Below the pieces are notes generated by a model. That model ran no database searches and was not told the DNA's origin. It saw nothing but the letters and a program-made list of their open reading frames with translations. A DNA stretch of 44,171 nucleotides, from NCBI GenBank assembly GCA_026129685.1, contig JAHCHO010000015.1, positions 1 to 44,171 on the forward strand, in the 5' to 3' direction. Of the stretch, positions 31,600 through 40,782 are shown in pieces (position 1 is the first letter of the stretch; each line of letters starts with the position of its first letter). The DNA is from Fimbriimonadaceae bacterium. Lineage in GTDB: Bacteria; Armatimonadota; Fimbriimonadia; Fimbriimonadales; Fimbriimonadaceae. A program made the position numbers and the translations under genes.

Positions 31600-34122
31600 T
31601 CAGCCGCCGTGGACCGAGGCCGACACGTCCACCACCGTCACCGTCGTCGTCTTCTCCGTCTCCCCCACCCTGAGGGTGACCTTGTAGGTGCCTGGGGCGG
31701 CCGAAGTGCGACCCGCGCGCCCGTTCCAGGCGACCCGGTTCAGACCCTTCGACTTTGAACCCGTGAGCGATGCCACTTCCCGCCCCGTGACGTCCGTGAT
31801 CGTCAGGCGCGGTTCCTCGGTCGCGTCCGCCTTCAGCCAGTACCAGAGCGAGGTGCCCGGTTGGGTGTTCCTTGAGAGGTACACCCGGGCCCCGTCCCCC
31901 GTCGAGTAACCGGAAAAGCCGAGCGACAGCACGTCTTGGGGCTTGAACAGCGCGACCTCTTCCTCCCGCGCCTTCGCCGTGAGCTGATCGAGCCCGTTCA
32001 CGTCCATCAACCACAGGCTGCGCCCGTGAGTGCCGATCACCAGTTCACCCTCCGTCGGCTGGATCGCCACGTCGTGAACCGCCACCGTCGGGAACCCGCC
32101 GGTGAAACGCTCCCAGGTCGTGCCTCGGTCGAGCGAGACCCAAAGCGACATCTCCGTCCCGAGGAACAGCAGGTCCTCGTTCCGCAAGCCCTCCTTGATC
32201 ACGTAGGCGCAGTCGCCCTCCGGAATGCCCGCGTTGAGCTTGCTCCAGGTCTTTCCGAAATCCTCCGTCACGTACACGTACGACTTGTAGTCGTTCGACC
32301 GGTGATTGTCGAAGGTGACGTAACAGCGTTCGAGCTTGTACCGGCTGGGGGTCACCCGCGAGCACCAGGAGTTCGCGGGCAAGTCCGGGATGTTCGCCAC
32401 CACGTTCTCCCAAGTCTTGCCGTCGTCCTGGCTGAGCTGCACGTTGCCATCATCGGTACCCACCCAGACGACGCCCGCCTTCACCGGGGATTCGCCGATC
32501 GTAATGATCGTACAGTGCCGCTCCGCCCCCGTGTCCTCCGGCGTCACCCCGGCTCGCGGGTTCAGCTTGGCCGGGTCGTTCGTGGTGAGGTCGTCGGTGC
32601 GTTCCCAGGTGTCGCCCCGATTCACGCTCTTGAACAGCCGATTCCCCCCAAACCACAGCGTCTTCGCGTTGTGGGGCGAGATCACCACCGGGGCGCTCCA
32701 GTTGAACCGGTACGTTTCGCCCTGCGGCGGCCGAGGACGGATCAGTCGGCTCGAACCCGTGACGATGTCGGTGCGCTGCAGGAACCCGCCCTGACTCTCC
32801 GCGTAGACCGTCCGCCAGTCCTCAGGATCGACCTGAACGTGAAAGCCGTCGCCGCCCGCCACGTTGAACGTGTGCCAAAAGGCCACCCCCCCGTGCGCCG
32901 TCTGCGTCGGTGTCCCCCAGGACCCATTGTCCTGCAGCCCGCCGTAGACGTAATAGGGACGGCGCATGTCGAACGCGACCGCATAGAACTGCCCGATCGG
33001 CATCGAATTGATGTGCTCCCACTTCTCGCCGCGATCGCGGGTTTGTGCGAGTCCACCGTCCTCGCCGATCATCATGTGGTTGCCGTCCGTCGGGTTGATC
33101 CACATCGCGTGGTGGTCCACGTGGACGTCGGTTTCGAGCCGACGGAACGTGGCCCCCTTATCGTCGCTGACCATCAACTGCACGCCGGGGACGTACACCC
33201 GGTTCTCGTCCAACGGGTCCTGACGCGGAATCGAGAAATAAAAGGGCCGGGGATTGGTGTTCCCCATCTTGGTCCAAGTCTCGCCACCGTCCGTGCTTCG
33301 GAAGAAGCCGCCGCCGCCTTGGCCGGCTTCGATCGTGGCGATCACAATCTTCGGGTCCTTGTCGAAGTAGTCCAGTCCGATGCGGCCCAGCGGCCCGGCC
33401 GGGATTCCCTTCTCGACCTTCTTCCAGCTCTTGCCGCCGTCGGTCGAACGGTACAGCCCGCTCCCTGGTCCGCCGCTCGCGAACTGCCAAGGCTTCCGCA
33501 TGCGCTCGTACATGGCGCACAGCATGTTGCGCGGGTTCTTCGGGTCCATGACAAGGTCGATGACCCCCGTCCGGTCGTCCACGTACAGCGTCCGCTCCCA
33601 GGTCTTGCCCCCGTCCGTCGTTCGGTACAACCCACGCTCGTCGCCCGTTCCCCACAGGGGGCCGAGCGCACCGACAAACACGGTGTTCGGGTCTTTGGGG
33701 TGGATGAGGATCGAGCTGACGTGTTTGCTGTTCCTCAGCCCGACCGATTCCCAGGTCTTGCCCCCATCCGTCGACTTGTACACCCCGTCTCCCCACGCCG
33801 TCGAGTTCCGGCTGTTAGCCTCGCCCGTGCCGATCCACACGAGATTCGGGTCCTCCGAACCCACCGCGACCGCACCCAATGCCACCGAAGACCCGCGATC
33901 CCACACCGGGGCCATCGTGATCCCACCGTTCGACGACTTCCACAGCCCTCCGCTCGCCGTCGCCACGTAGAAAATGCGTGGGTCCTTGTCGAAAGGGGCG
34001 ATGTCCGCGATTCGGCCCCCCATCACTGTCGGCCCAAGCTGGCGCGGTTGAAGGTTCGACAGCAACGATTGTGACTGGAGCAGCGCCGGCAAGAGCCCGA
34101 GGAAAAGGAGCGCTCGTTTCAT
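31600..34122 (-). CDS. secreted Asp-box (BNR/VPS10-like) beta-propeller protein
   Basis: 840 aa with a signal peptide (KRALLFLGLLPALLQSQS). About eleven Asp-box motifs of the S-x-D-x-G-x-T-W type recur through residues 60-680 (for example KSTDGGKTWESV, RTTDGGKTWERT, RSTDGGETWTKM, VTEDFGKTWSKL, VSLDRGTTWERF), predicting one or two propellers as in sortilin-type proteins. The last 90 residues form a FlgD/FN3-like Ig fold (WYWLKADATEEPRLTITDVTGREVA). Such proteins are often named 'glycosyl hydrolase' without evidence, and no sialidase Arg triad or catalytic Tyr is evident. Probably an exported binding protein. ATG 34122 is chosen at the signal peptide; upstream in-frame codons lack homology. Confidence 0.85.
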   Translation of the reverse strand: MKRALLFLGLLPALLQSQSLLSNLQPRQLGPTVMGGRIADIAPFDKDPRIFYVATASGGLWKSSNGGITMAPVWDRGSSVALGAVAVGSEDPNLVWIGTGEANSRNSTAWGDGVYKSTDGGKTWESVGLRNSKHVSSILIHPKDPNTVFVGALGPLWGTGDERGLYRTTDGGKTWERTLYVDDRTGVIDLVMDPKNPRNMLCAMYERMRKPWQFASGGPGSGLYRSTDGGKSWKKVEKGIPAGPLGRIGLDYFDKDPKIVIATIEAGQGGGGFFRSTDGGETWTKMGNTNPRPFYFSIPRQDPLDENRVYVPGVQLMVSDDKGATFRRLETDVHVDHHAMWINPTDGNHMMIGEDGGLAQTRDRGEKWEHINSMPIGQFYAVAFDMRRPYYVYGGLQDNGSWGTPTQTAHGGVAFWHTFNVAGGDGFHVQVDPEDWRTVYAESQGGFLQRTDIVTGSSRLIRPRPPQGETYRFNWSAPVVISPHNAKTLWFGGNRLFKSVNRGDTWERTDDLTTNDPAKLNPRAGVTPEDTGAERHCTIITIGESPVKAGVVWVGTDDGNVQLSQDDGKTWENVVANIPDLPANSWCSRVTPSRYKLERCYVTFDNHRSNDYKSYVYVTEDFGKTWSKLNAGIPEGDCAYVIKEGLRNEDLLFLGTEMSLWVSLDRGTTWERFTGGFPTVAVHDVAIQPTEGELVIGTHGRSLWLMDVNGLDQLTAKAREEEVALFKPQDVLSLGFSGYSTGDGARVYLSRNTQPGTSLWYWLKADATEEPRLTITDVTGREVASLTGSKSKGLNRVAWNGRAGRTSAAPGTYKVTLRVGETEKTTTVTVVDVSASVHGG

Positions 34123-34224
34123 TACCGCGCGTTTTACCCAAGCTCGCTTCGGATCGGACTCCCTGTCGAATATTCTCCGAGCCGAGCCCGAACCACACGG
34201 CGGCGCACCGGCACCCGCGTCTGC

Positions 34225-34230
34225 TAGAAT
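34225..34230 (+). promoter_or_regulatory. -10 hexamer (TAGAAT) of SRP RNA
   Basis: TAGAAT ends 6 nt before the SRP RNA 5' strand begins at 34237. No strong -35. Confidence 0.6.
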
Positions 34231-34236
34231 GATCGT

Positions 34237-34332
34237 CGCCGGGAACTGCGCGGCGTGTGGTCGGTGAACCCCGCCAGGGCCGGAAGGCAGCAACGGTAAA
34301 CCGTTCCAGCGTGCGACGCATCCTTCCCGGCG
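34237..34332 (+). ncRNA. ffs: signal recognition particle RNA (4.5S, bacterial small type)
   Basis: A 96-nt hairpin RNA. The terminal helix is CGCCGGGAA (34237-34245) paired with TTCCCGGCG (34324-34332). The apical domain carries the Ffh-binding asymmetric loop and tetraloop: CCAGGGCCGGAAGGCAGCAAC, with the GGAA loop and AGCA signature. It pairs with Ffh to target membrane proteins co-translationally. It sits directly ahead of dnaX, the arrangement seen in many bacteria. Confidence 0.96.
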
Positions 34333-34348
34333 TTCCTCTGGAGTCCCC

Positions 34349-35953
34349 TTGGCCTACGTCTCGCTGTACCGCAAATACCGGAGCCAGACGTTTGGCGACC
34401 TGATCGGCCAGAACCACGTCGTCCGCACCCTCCAGAACGCCATCTCCTCGAACCGCATCGCCCAGGCCTACCTCTTCACGGGACCGCGCGGCACCGGCAA
34501 AACCTCCACCGCCCGCCTCCTCGCCAAGGCCCTTTGTTGCGAGAACGGGCCGACCGGGGAGCCCTGCAACGTGTGCGACATCTGCACGAGCATCACCGCC
34601 AACACCTGCCTCGACGTCGTCGAAATGGACGCGGCCAGCGAGTCGAGCGTGGACTCCGTGCGAGAGAGCATCGTCGAGCGCGTAGGGCAACGGCCCGCCT
34701 ACGCCCGGTACCGCGTCATGATCATCGACGAGGTCCACGACCTTTCGGCCAAGGCCTTTGACGCCCTCCTCAAGACCATCGAGGAACCGCCCCCGCACCT
34801 AATCTTCATATTGGCGACGACCGAGTACAACAAGGTCCCGCCGACCATTCGCAGCCGCTGCCAGAAGTACGAGTTCCACCGCGCGACGCTGAAGGATTTG
34901 ATCGGTCGCCTTGCGTACGTCGCCGACCAAGAAGGAGCCCAGGCCGACCCGAACGCGCTCCTCGCCATCGCCCGTATGGCCGACGGCGGGTACCGAGACG
35001 CCCTCACCCTGCTCGAGCAGGCCCTCCTTACCTACGACGGCAAAATCGGCACCGATGAGGTCTACGCCCAACTCGGACTCGTGCCCGAAGAGGTCGTGGA
35101 CCGGTTGCTCGTCGCGATCACCGCCCAGGACGCCGCCACCATCATGAACGTCGTCGGCGACGTCACCCGAATGGGCCGCGATCCCCGCGCCATCCTCGAG
35201 TCCATGATGTACCGCCTAGCGGACCTGACCCGCGCCGCCTACGGCGTCGAAACGGGCATCGTGGATTCCGCGCAGGAGGCGGCTATGAAGGAGCTGTCGG
35301 TCCGCCTTGGGGCTCCGCAACTCCTGCGTCTGCGCGGTCTCGTCGCCGAGGCGCACAAGACGATTCGCGACGTCACCCTCCCCCGCCTTTGGCTCGAGTC
35401 GGAGCTGCTTCGTCTCGCGACGACACCCCCTGCCACCGAAACCGCCCCTAAGAAGAACCCGGTCCCGACCCCAACCCCCGCCCCCCACGAACCACCACCC
35501 CCCGCGTCTCCGCCAAAGAGCGAGCCTCGCCCATCGGTCCCCCCCGCCGAAACCGCGCCGCCAAAGCCCGCCCCCGTATCCAGCCACGAACCCCCCGAGT
35601 TGCGTCAGGCCAGGGAGATCTGGGCTCGCGTCGTCCAAGACCTCTCCTCGGTCTCGAAACTGATGAAGGCGAAACTGGGAAGCGCGAACGTGCTCGAATT
35701 CTCCGCAAACCGCTTGGTCGTCGGCTTCGGGCGCAAACTGGACCTAGATTGGGTCACCGAGGTGCCCAAACGTGAGGCCGCCCTCCGAGAGAAGGTCCGC
35801 CAATTCGCCGGCGAGCAATGGGAAGTCGCCTTCGTGCCGGGCACGAACGGCCCCACGAAAGACGCCGGCGGCGACGACCCGGTAGAATTGGTGCTCGACG
35901 GCGAACGCTTGCGCGCCGAGGCGGAGAAGATTCTCCGAAACGCGGGCAACTAG
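34349..35953 (+). CDS. dnaX: DNA polymerase III gamma/tau subunit
   Basis: 534-aa clamp-loader ATPase. The N-terminus is AYVSLYRKYRSQTFGDLIGQ, Walker A is GPRGTGKTS, the zinc-binding cysteines are CCENGPTGEPCNVCDIC, Walker B is IIDEVHDLS, and sensor 1 is ILATTE with the SRCQ arginine finger. A Pro-rich linker (about residues 355-420) leads to a tau-like C-terminal domain (AREIWARVVQDLSSVSKLMKAKL). No poly-A slippery run is visible, so a programmed gamma frameshift is not indicated. TTG start at 34349, with GGAG 7 nt upstream. Followed by ybaB and recR. Confidence 0.96.
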   Translation: MAYVSLYRKYRSQTFGDLIGQNHVVRTLQNAISSNRIAQAYLFTGPRGTGKTSTARLLAKALCCENGPTGEPCNVCDICTSITANTCLDVVEMDAASESSVDSVRESIVERVGQRPAYARYRVMIIDEVHDLSAKAFDALLKTIEEPPPHLIFILATTEYNKVPPTIRSRCQKYEFHRATLKDLIGRLAYVADQEGAQADPNALLAIARMADGGYRDALTLLEQALLTYDGKIGTDEVYAQLGLVPEEVVDRLLVAITAQDAATIMNVVGDVTRMGRDPRAILESMMYRLADLTRAAYGVETGIVDSAQEAAMKELSVRLGAPQLLRLRGLVAEAHKTIRDVTLPRLWLESELLRLATTPPATETAPKKNPVPTPTPAPHEPPPPASPPKSEPRPSVPPAETAPPKPAPVSSHEPPELRQAREIWARVVQDLSSVSKLMKAKLGSANVLEFSANRLVVGFGRKLDLDWVTEVPKREAALREKVRQFAGEQWEVAFVPGTNGPTKDAGGDDPVELVLDGERLRAEAEKILRNAGN

Positions 35954-35967
35954 GAACTGAAGAGCGG

Positions 35968-36303
35968 ATGAAACTCCCCAAACATTTCGGCGGACAAGGG
36001 TTCCAGGGCATGATGTCGCAGGTTCAGGGCGCTATGGCGCGAGCCCAAAACCTCGAGGACGAACTCGCCGCCGAGCGAATCCCGATCGACAAGGGCCAGG
36101 TCAAAGCCGTGTTCAACGGGCGCGGCGAACTGCTGAAGCTTAGCCTCGACCCCGCGATCGTCGACCCCGAAGACATTGAGGGCCTCGAGGACCTGATCGT
36201 GGGCACCATCCGGGACGGATTCACCAAGGCGACCGAGTTGCGGGACGCGAAGGTTCAGTCCATCCTTCCCAACATGCCCGATATTCCCGGCCTCAACCGC
36301 TAG
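35968..36303 (+). CDS. YbaB/EbfC-family nucleoid-associated protein
   Basis: 111 aa. A central ~90-residue YbaB fold (FQGMMSQVQGAMARAQNLEDELAAERI, VKAVFNGRGELLKLSLDPAIVDPEDIEGLEDLIVGTIRDG) is flanked by short ends. YbaB proteins form DNA-binding tweezer-shaped dimers. It lies 14 nt after dnaX and 2 nt before recR, the conserved dnaX-ybaB-recR order linking replication and repair. Confidence 0.93.
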   Translation: MKLPKHFGGQGFQGMMSQVQGAMARAQNLEDELAAERIPIDKGQVKAVFNGRGELLKLSLDPAIVDPEDIEGLEDLIVGTIRDGFTKATELRDAKVQSILPNMPDIPGLNR

Positions 36304-36305
36304 GG

Positions 36306-36905
36306 ATGCTCTTCGCCAAACCCCTCGCCGACCTCATCGCCGAACTGGAGCGGCTTCCCGGGGTCGGGCCGAAGTCCGCCCAGCGACTCGCGTTTCACCT
36401 GCTCAAGGTGCCCCTCGCCCAAACCCAACGGCTGGCCGACGCCATCGTCCGGGCCCGCGAGCGCCTCTGCTTCTGCTCGCGCTGCCAAAACGTCAGCGAA
36501 CACGAGGTTTGCGAGATCTGTGCCAGCGCCCGTCGTGACGAGCACCTCGTCTGCGTCGTCGCCGAAGCCCGGGACATCGCCGCCATCGAACGCGTCAACG
36601 AGTACAAAGGCCTCTACCATGTGCTTCACGGTCTCCTGAATCCGATGGACGGAGTCGGCCCCGAGCAACTCCGGATTCGCGAACTGCTCGAACGCCTTGG
36701 CCCCGACTCGAACGTCACCGAGGTTATCGTCGCCACCAACCCGACCATCGAAGGCGACGCGACCGCCCTCTACCTGGCCAAGCTCCTCAAGCCTCTCGGC
36801 GTGCGCGTCACGCGCCTCGCCCACGGCATGCCGATCGGCGGCGAACTGGACTACGCCGATGCGGCGACCCTCCTGAGCGCCATCGAGTACCGGCGCGAAA
36901 TGTGA
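36306..36905 (+). CDS. recR: recombination mediator RecR
   Basis: 199-aa RecR. The helix-hairpin-helix is LPGVGPKSAQRLAFHLL, the zinc finger cysteines are CSRCQNVSEHEVCEICAS, and the Toprim domain is VCVVAEARDIAAIER with VIVATNPTIEGDATALYLAKLL. It loads RecA at gaps together with RecF and RecO. It starts 2 nt after ybaB. Confidence 0.97.
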   Translation: MLFAKPLADLIAELERLPGVGPKSAQRLAFHLLKVPLAQTQRLADAIVRARERLCFCSRCQNVSEHEVCEICASARRDEHLVCVVAEARDIAAIERVNEYKGLYHVLHGLLNPMDGVGPEQLRIRELLERLGPDSNVTEVIVATNPTIEGDATALYLAKLLKPLGVRVTRLAHGMPIGGELDYADAATLLSAIEYRREM

Positions 36906-37020
36906 TGCTTGGGTCCCAGACCCGCAACGCTTTGCCAACGCCCAACGTCCCGACCATGAAGGCCGCGCCCCCCGAAAGTCCCGGCCTGAAACCGTCAACT
37001 GTGCAAACTGTTCCGCAGCC

Positions 37021-38682
37021 ATGAAAAAGGCAACTCTGATCGTGCTCGTCGTCTTGGTCGCCCTCTGCGGCTTTGGCGGCTTCGCCGCCTACAAGTACAT
37101 GCAGATGCAGGGCGCCGCCGCCATGGCGGGCCAAGCCAAGCGAGACACGAAAGTCGAGAAGGGAGACCTGACCGTCCAAGTTGTGGAGACTGGTCAGATT
37201 GACGCCGTCAAGGCCGTCGAGGTTAAGAGCCGCGTCTCTGGGCGCGTCGCCCAGCTCCTCGTCGACGAAGGGGCGACCGTCCAGAAGGGGCAGTTGATCG
37301 CGATCATCGATCCCCAGGAGACCCAACTTCGCGTCCAACAGGACCAGGCCCAAAAGCGAGGGGCCGAGGCCGCCGTCCGGCGTCTCGCCATCGAGATCGC
37401 CCAGCGCCAAGCCACGAGCCGCGCGGCCTACAACGAAGCGGCGACCAGGCTGAAACAGATCGAGGCGCAGATGAAGGCCCAGCCCACCCTCACGCGCACC
37501 GCTATCGCGTCTGCCGACGCGAGCCTCGACACCGCGCGCCGCGAACGAGACCGGCTCGTCATGTCGGCCCATCCGTCCCAGAGGGTCGCCGCCGAGTCGT
37601 CCTTGCGCGAGGCCCGGGCCAGCCTCCTGAACGCGGAGCAGGAATACGAGCGTCAGAAGGAGTTGGTCGCCCTCGGCTATGCACCGGGACGCCAGGAAGA
37701 GTCCGCCAAACTGCAATTGGACCTGTCGCGAGCGAGGCTCGACTCCTCCCAAGAGCAGCTCGATCGGCTCGCCGCCCAACAGCGCGTCGAACTGGACAAG
37801 GCCGACGCGAGCATTCGGCAAGCCGAAGCCGAAGCGCAACGCGCCAAGGCGAACGCCTTCCAAGACCAAAGCAAGCGTCAGGACTACGACAACGCCCTGA
37901 GCGAACTCCGGCGAGCCGAGACCGCCTTGCGCGACGTGGAGGCCCTCCGCCAGTCCCAGGCCCAAAGCGCCGCGAGCGTGGACCAGATCTCCAGCGTGCT
38001 TGGCGACAGCATGCGGCAACTCGGCGAAACCGAAATCCGCGCGCCCATCGACGGCGTCGTCACCCGCAAGTACATTCAGGAAGGCGAACTGGTTGCCAGC
38101 CTCAGCAGCTTCTCCAGCGGCACTCCCATCGTCCGGATCGAGGACCGAACGGCGATGATGGTGAAGCTCAGCATCAACGAAATCGACGTGGCGAAACTTC
38201 GGCACGGAATGGAAGCCAGCGTCACCGTCGACGCGTACCCCGACCGCGAACTCAAGGGCGTCGTCAAGAAGATCGCACCCTCGACCCAAGAAGGCACCAC
38301 GAACGTCTCCTCGGACGCCGTCGTCAAGTACCAGGTCGAAGTCTGGCTCACCGACCCCGCCGCATTCCTCAAGAGCGGCATGAGCGCCAAGTGCACCATG
38401 ATCGTTCAGCAGGTCAAGGACGCGCTCCAGGCGCCCAGCGAGTTCGTCGGAAAGGATGACAAAGGGGCCTTTGTGTTGCTCAAGCCCGACAAGCCCACCG
38501 ACAAACCGACCGAGATTCGGGTGAAGACCGGCATCGTGACCGGCGCCAAGACCCAACTCCTCGACGGCGTGAAGGACGGCCAAGCCATCATCAAACCCGA
38601 CTACAAAGGCCCGACTCGAAAGGGCGCCATGCAGTTCGGTAACGGCGAAGAGGAAGAGCCGGCCCCCGGAGAATCCAAGTAG
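37021..38682 (+). CDS. periplasmic adaptor (HlyD/MacA-like membrane-fusion protein)
   Basis: 553 aa. One N-terminal transmembrane helix (LIVLVVLVALCGFGGFAAY) is followed by a biotinyl-lipoyl-like half motif (VEVKSRVSGRVAQLLVDEGATVQKGQLIAIID), a long alpha-hairpin coiled coil (about residues 105-330), the second lipoyl half (EIRAPIDGVVTRKYIQEGELVAS) and beta-barrel domains (MVKLSINEIDVAKLRHGMEASVTVDAYP). It is larger than MacA (about 370 aa) because of the long hairpin. The next gene, its permease, starts immediately after the stop. It would couple an inner-membrane pump to an outer conduit. No TolC-like gene is nearby. Confidence 0.9.
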   Translation: MKKATLIVLVVLVALCGFGGFAAYKYMQMQGAAAMAGQAKRDTKVEKGDLTVQVVETGQIDAVKAVEVKSRVSGRVAQLLVDEGATVQKGQLIAIIDPQETQLRVQQDQAQKRGAEAAVRRLAIEIAQRQATSRAAYNEAATRLKQIEAQMKAQPTLTRTAIASADASLDTARRERDRLVMSAHPSQRVAAESSLREARASLLNAEQEYERQKELVALGYAPGRQEESAKLQLDLSRARLDSSQEQLDRLAAQQRVELDKADASIRQAEAEAQRAKANAFQDQSKRQDYDNALSELRRAETALRDVEALRQSQAQSAASVDQISSVLGDSMRQLGETEIRAPIDGVVTRKYIQEGELVASLSSFSSGTPIVRIEDRTAMMVKLSINEIDVAKLRHGMEASVTVDAYPDRELKGVVKKIAPSTQEGTTNVSSDAVVKYQVEVWLTDPAAFLKSGMSAKCTMIVQQVKDALQAPSEFVGKDDKGAFVLLKPDKPTDKPTEIRVKTGIVTGAKTQLLDGVKDGQAIIKPDYKGPTRKGAMQFGNGEEEEPAPGESK

Positions 38683-39912
38683 ATGATCGTCGTCCAGTCC
38701 CTGATGGTCGCGCTGGACATGTTGCGCCGCAACAAGTTGCGCGCCTTCTTGACCATGCTCGGGGTGATCATCGGCGTGATGAGCGTCACCCTCATCGTTA
38801 TGATCTCGGGTGGGTTCCAGAACTACCTGAACGTGCAGTTCCGCAAACTCGGCGCCGACACGATGTTCGTCTTCTTCGATCCGGGTCGACGCGAACGAGG
38901 GCAAGCTCTGGGCTCGATCGAGGGCTTGACGATGGACGACATGCGCTACCTTTTGGAGCGCGCCACCGTCCTCGACATCGCTTCGCCCCTCACCCAGGTG
39001 CCGGCCCAACCGGTTCGCTACGGCGAACGCGAGTATAAGAACCCCCAAATCTTCGCCTCGGACGAGAACTTCTCCGAACTGAACCGCATGGCGATCGTCC
39101 AGGGACGCCATCTCACGAAGGCGGACCTCGATTCCCGGGCCAACGTCGCCGTGATCGGCGAGGATGTGCGAGACCGTATCTTCGGCAAGACCGACCCCAT
39201 CGGCAAACGCATGACCCTCAAAGGCATCTCCCTCGAGGTCGTCGGCGTCGTCGAGAAGATGGAGTTTATGGGCGATAACACGGGCCGCCTGTTGCTCCTG
39301 CCCCTTACCACCGCCCAGGACAAGTGGGTCGGCGGCAAAAACTTGATGATGATCATGCTGAGGGCCAAGAAGGGCACCCCCGTCGATCAGGCGATGCAGG
39401 AGGTTTGGGAGGCGTTGATGAGCCGCTCGAACAACAAGCCGATCTACCGGCTCGACTCACGAGAGTCCATCCTCGACGTGTTCAAGGGCGTTCTCGGCGT
39501 CGCCGGAATGGCCCTGGCCGCCGTCGCCGCCCTCTCCCTCCTCGTCGGCGGCATCGGCATCATGAACATCATGCTTGTCTCCGTGACCGAGCGGACCCGG
39601 GAAATCGGCCTCCGCAAGGCCGTCGGCGCCAAGAACAAGTTTGTCCTGACCCAGTTCCTGATCGAGGCCGCCACCCTTTCCCTCATCGGAGGCATCATCG
39701 GCATGCTTTTCGCGCGTGGGCTGGGCTACGCGGTGACTCTCGTGACCGCCGCGCGCGAGTGGCCGGCAAAAGGGGGCTTGGAGTTGCCCTTCCCCATCCT
39801 CGCCGCCCTGATGGCCGCCGCCTTCTCGGCCCTGATCGGTATGGTGTTCGGCTTCTTCCCCGCCGCCTCCGCGGCGAAGCTGGACCCGATCGTGGCCCTG
39901 CGCCACGAATGA
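38683..39912 (+). CDS. MacB/FtsX-type ABC transporter permease
   Basis: 409 aa with the type VII ABC permease layout. TM1 (MLRRNKLRAFLTMLGVIIGVMSVTLIVMI) is followed by a large periplasmic MacB_PCD domain (about residues 45-270) and three C-terminal helices with the FtsX signature (LVGGIGIMNIMLVSVTERTREIGLRKAVGA). It lacks a nucleotide-binding domain, and no ABC ATPase gene lies beside it; the upp gene converges 3 nt later. It starts directly at the adaptor's stop (TAGATG). The cargo, perhaps a lipoprotein, peptide or antibiotic, cannot be told. Confidence 0.92.
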   Translation: MIVVQSLMVALDMLRRNKLRAFLTMLGVIIGVMSVTLIVMISGGFQNYLNVQFRKLGADTMFVFFDPGRRERGQALGSIEGLTMDDMRYLLERATVLDIASPLTQVPAQPVRYGEREYKNPQIFASDENFSELNRMAIVQGRHLTKADLDSRANVAVIGEDVRDRIFGKTDPIGKRMTLKGISLEVVGVVEKMEFMGDNTGRLLLLPLTTAQDKWVGGKNLMMIMLRAKKGTPVDQAMQEVWEALMSRSNNKPIYRLDSRESILDVFKGVLGVAGMALAAVAALSLLVGGIGIMNIMLVSVTERTREIGLRKAVGAKNKFVLTQFLIEAATLSLIGGIIGMLFARGLGYAVTLVTAAREWPAKGGLELPFPILAALMAAAFSALIGMVFGFFPAASAAKLDPIVALRHE

Positions 39913-39915
39913 GCG

Positions 39916-40536
39916 TCAGAACGTCCCGTAAAGCCGGTCGCCGAAGTCTCCCAGTCCGGGCAGGATGTACTTCCGGTCGTTAAGACCCCGGTCGAGCGAT
40001 GCGGTGAAGACGTCCACGTCCGGGTGCTCGCGCCCCAGATGCGCGACCCCCTCCGGCGTCGCCACGATCGCCAGCATCGTCACCGACTTGGCCCCCGCTT
40101 CCTTCATGTAGTGGATCGCCTGCGCCGCCGAACCCCCCGTCGCCAGCATGGGGTCGAGACACAGGCAGAAGGCGTCGTCCAAGGGAGGCAGCTTTCGGTA
40201 GTAAATCCGGGCGATCGCGGTCTCTTCGTTGCGCTCGAGGCCAATGTATCCCACCCGAACTTCGGGGAACATCAGCGTGACCGGTTCGAGCATCCCGAGC
40301 CCCGCCCGTAGCACCGGCACCGCCGCGATCGCCTGGTCGATTCGACGCCCTTCCGTCGTCTCCAGCGGCGTCTCGACCGAGACCGGCCGCGTCCGAATCG
40401 CGCGGGTGGCCTCGAACACCAAGGCCATCGTCAGGTCGCGGGCTCGACGGCGGAACGTATCGGGCGTCGTGTCCCGGTCGCGAAGGTCGGCGAGCAGATG
40501 GGCGGCGAGCGGATGATCGACGAGGTGCAGAGCCAT
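39916..40536 (-). CDS. upp: uracil phosphoribosyltransferase
   Basis: 206-aa UPRT that salvages uracil with PRPP to UMP. The PRPP loop is LDPMLATGGSA (about residue 128), the N-terminal dimer region is LVDHPLAAHLLADLRDRDT, the uracil-binding C-terminus is YILPGLGDFGDRLYG, and GLGMLEPV is near residue 78. ATG 40536 is used. It ends 3 nt from the convergent permease stop and is divergent from murA. It complements the pyrimidine route that carB feeds. Confidence 0.96.
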   Translation of the reverse strand: MALHLVDHPLAAHLLADLRDRDTTPDTFRRRARDLTMALVFEATRAIRTRPVSVETPLETTEGRRIDQAIAAVPVLRAGLGMLEPVTLMFPEVRVGYIGLERNEETAIARIYYRKLPPLDDAFCLCLDPMLATGGSAAQAIHYMKEAGAKSVTMLAIVATPEGVAHLGREHPDVDVFTASLDRGLNDRKYILPGLGDFGDRLYGTF

Positions 40537-40740
40537 GCCGCCGGTACCAATTCGCCCCCGACCCCATTCCTCCTTCGCAAAACGACTCGCCGCGCGTGAT
40601 CGCCGTCACACTGCGGTTCGCCGGTGGGTCCTATTCTTGACTCGCTCCCGCGATGGCGGAGCGAGCCCGTGTTACCGGGTATCCTGCGACGTCCGTTTTC
40701 GTTTTTGGCGGTCGGGTATGCGTTTCGGGGTTTTTCGAGT

Positions 40741-40776
40741 TACAATGGACACGCTCAACCATCCATGGAGGGAAGG
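40741..40776 (+). promoter_or_regulatory. murA promoter and ribosome binding site
   Basis: -10 TACAAT (40741-40746) predicts a start near 40753. A strong Shine-Dalgarno GGAGGGAAGG (40767-40776) sits 6 nt before GTG 40783. This is a conventional leader of about 30 nt, unlike the leaderless starts elsewhere, and it decides the GTG over the in-frame ATG 40765, which overlaps the Shine-Dalgarno sequence. Confidence 0.65.
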
Positions 40777-40782
40777 TTAGAC

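Noticed and set aside
31936-34074. 712-codon plus-strand open frame
   Set aside because: Mirror of the Asp-box propeller gene, with no recognisable domain.
34349-35953. Programmed frameshift in dnaX producing gamma
   Set aside because: No A-AAA-AAG type slippery run or following stem was found in the linker region.
36808-39111. 767-codon minus-strand open frame
   Set aside because: Antisense to the adaptor gene and parts of recR and the permease. The Leu/Gly/Asp repeats mirror the coiled coil.
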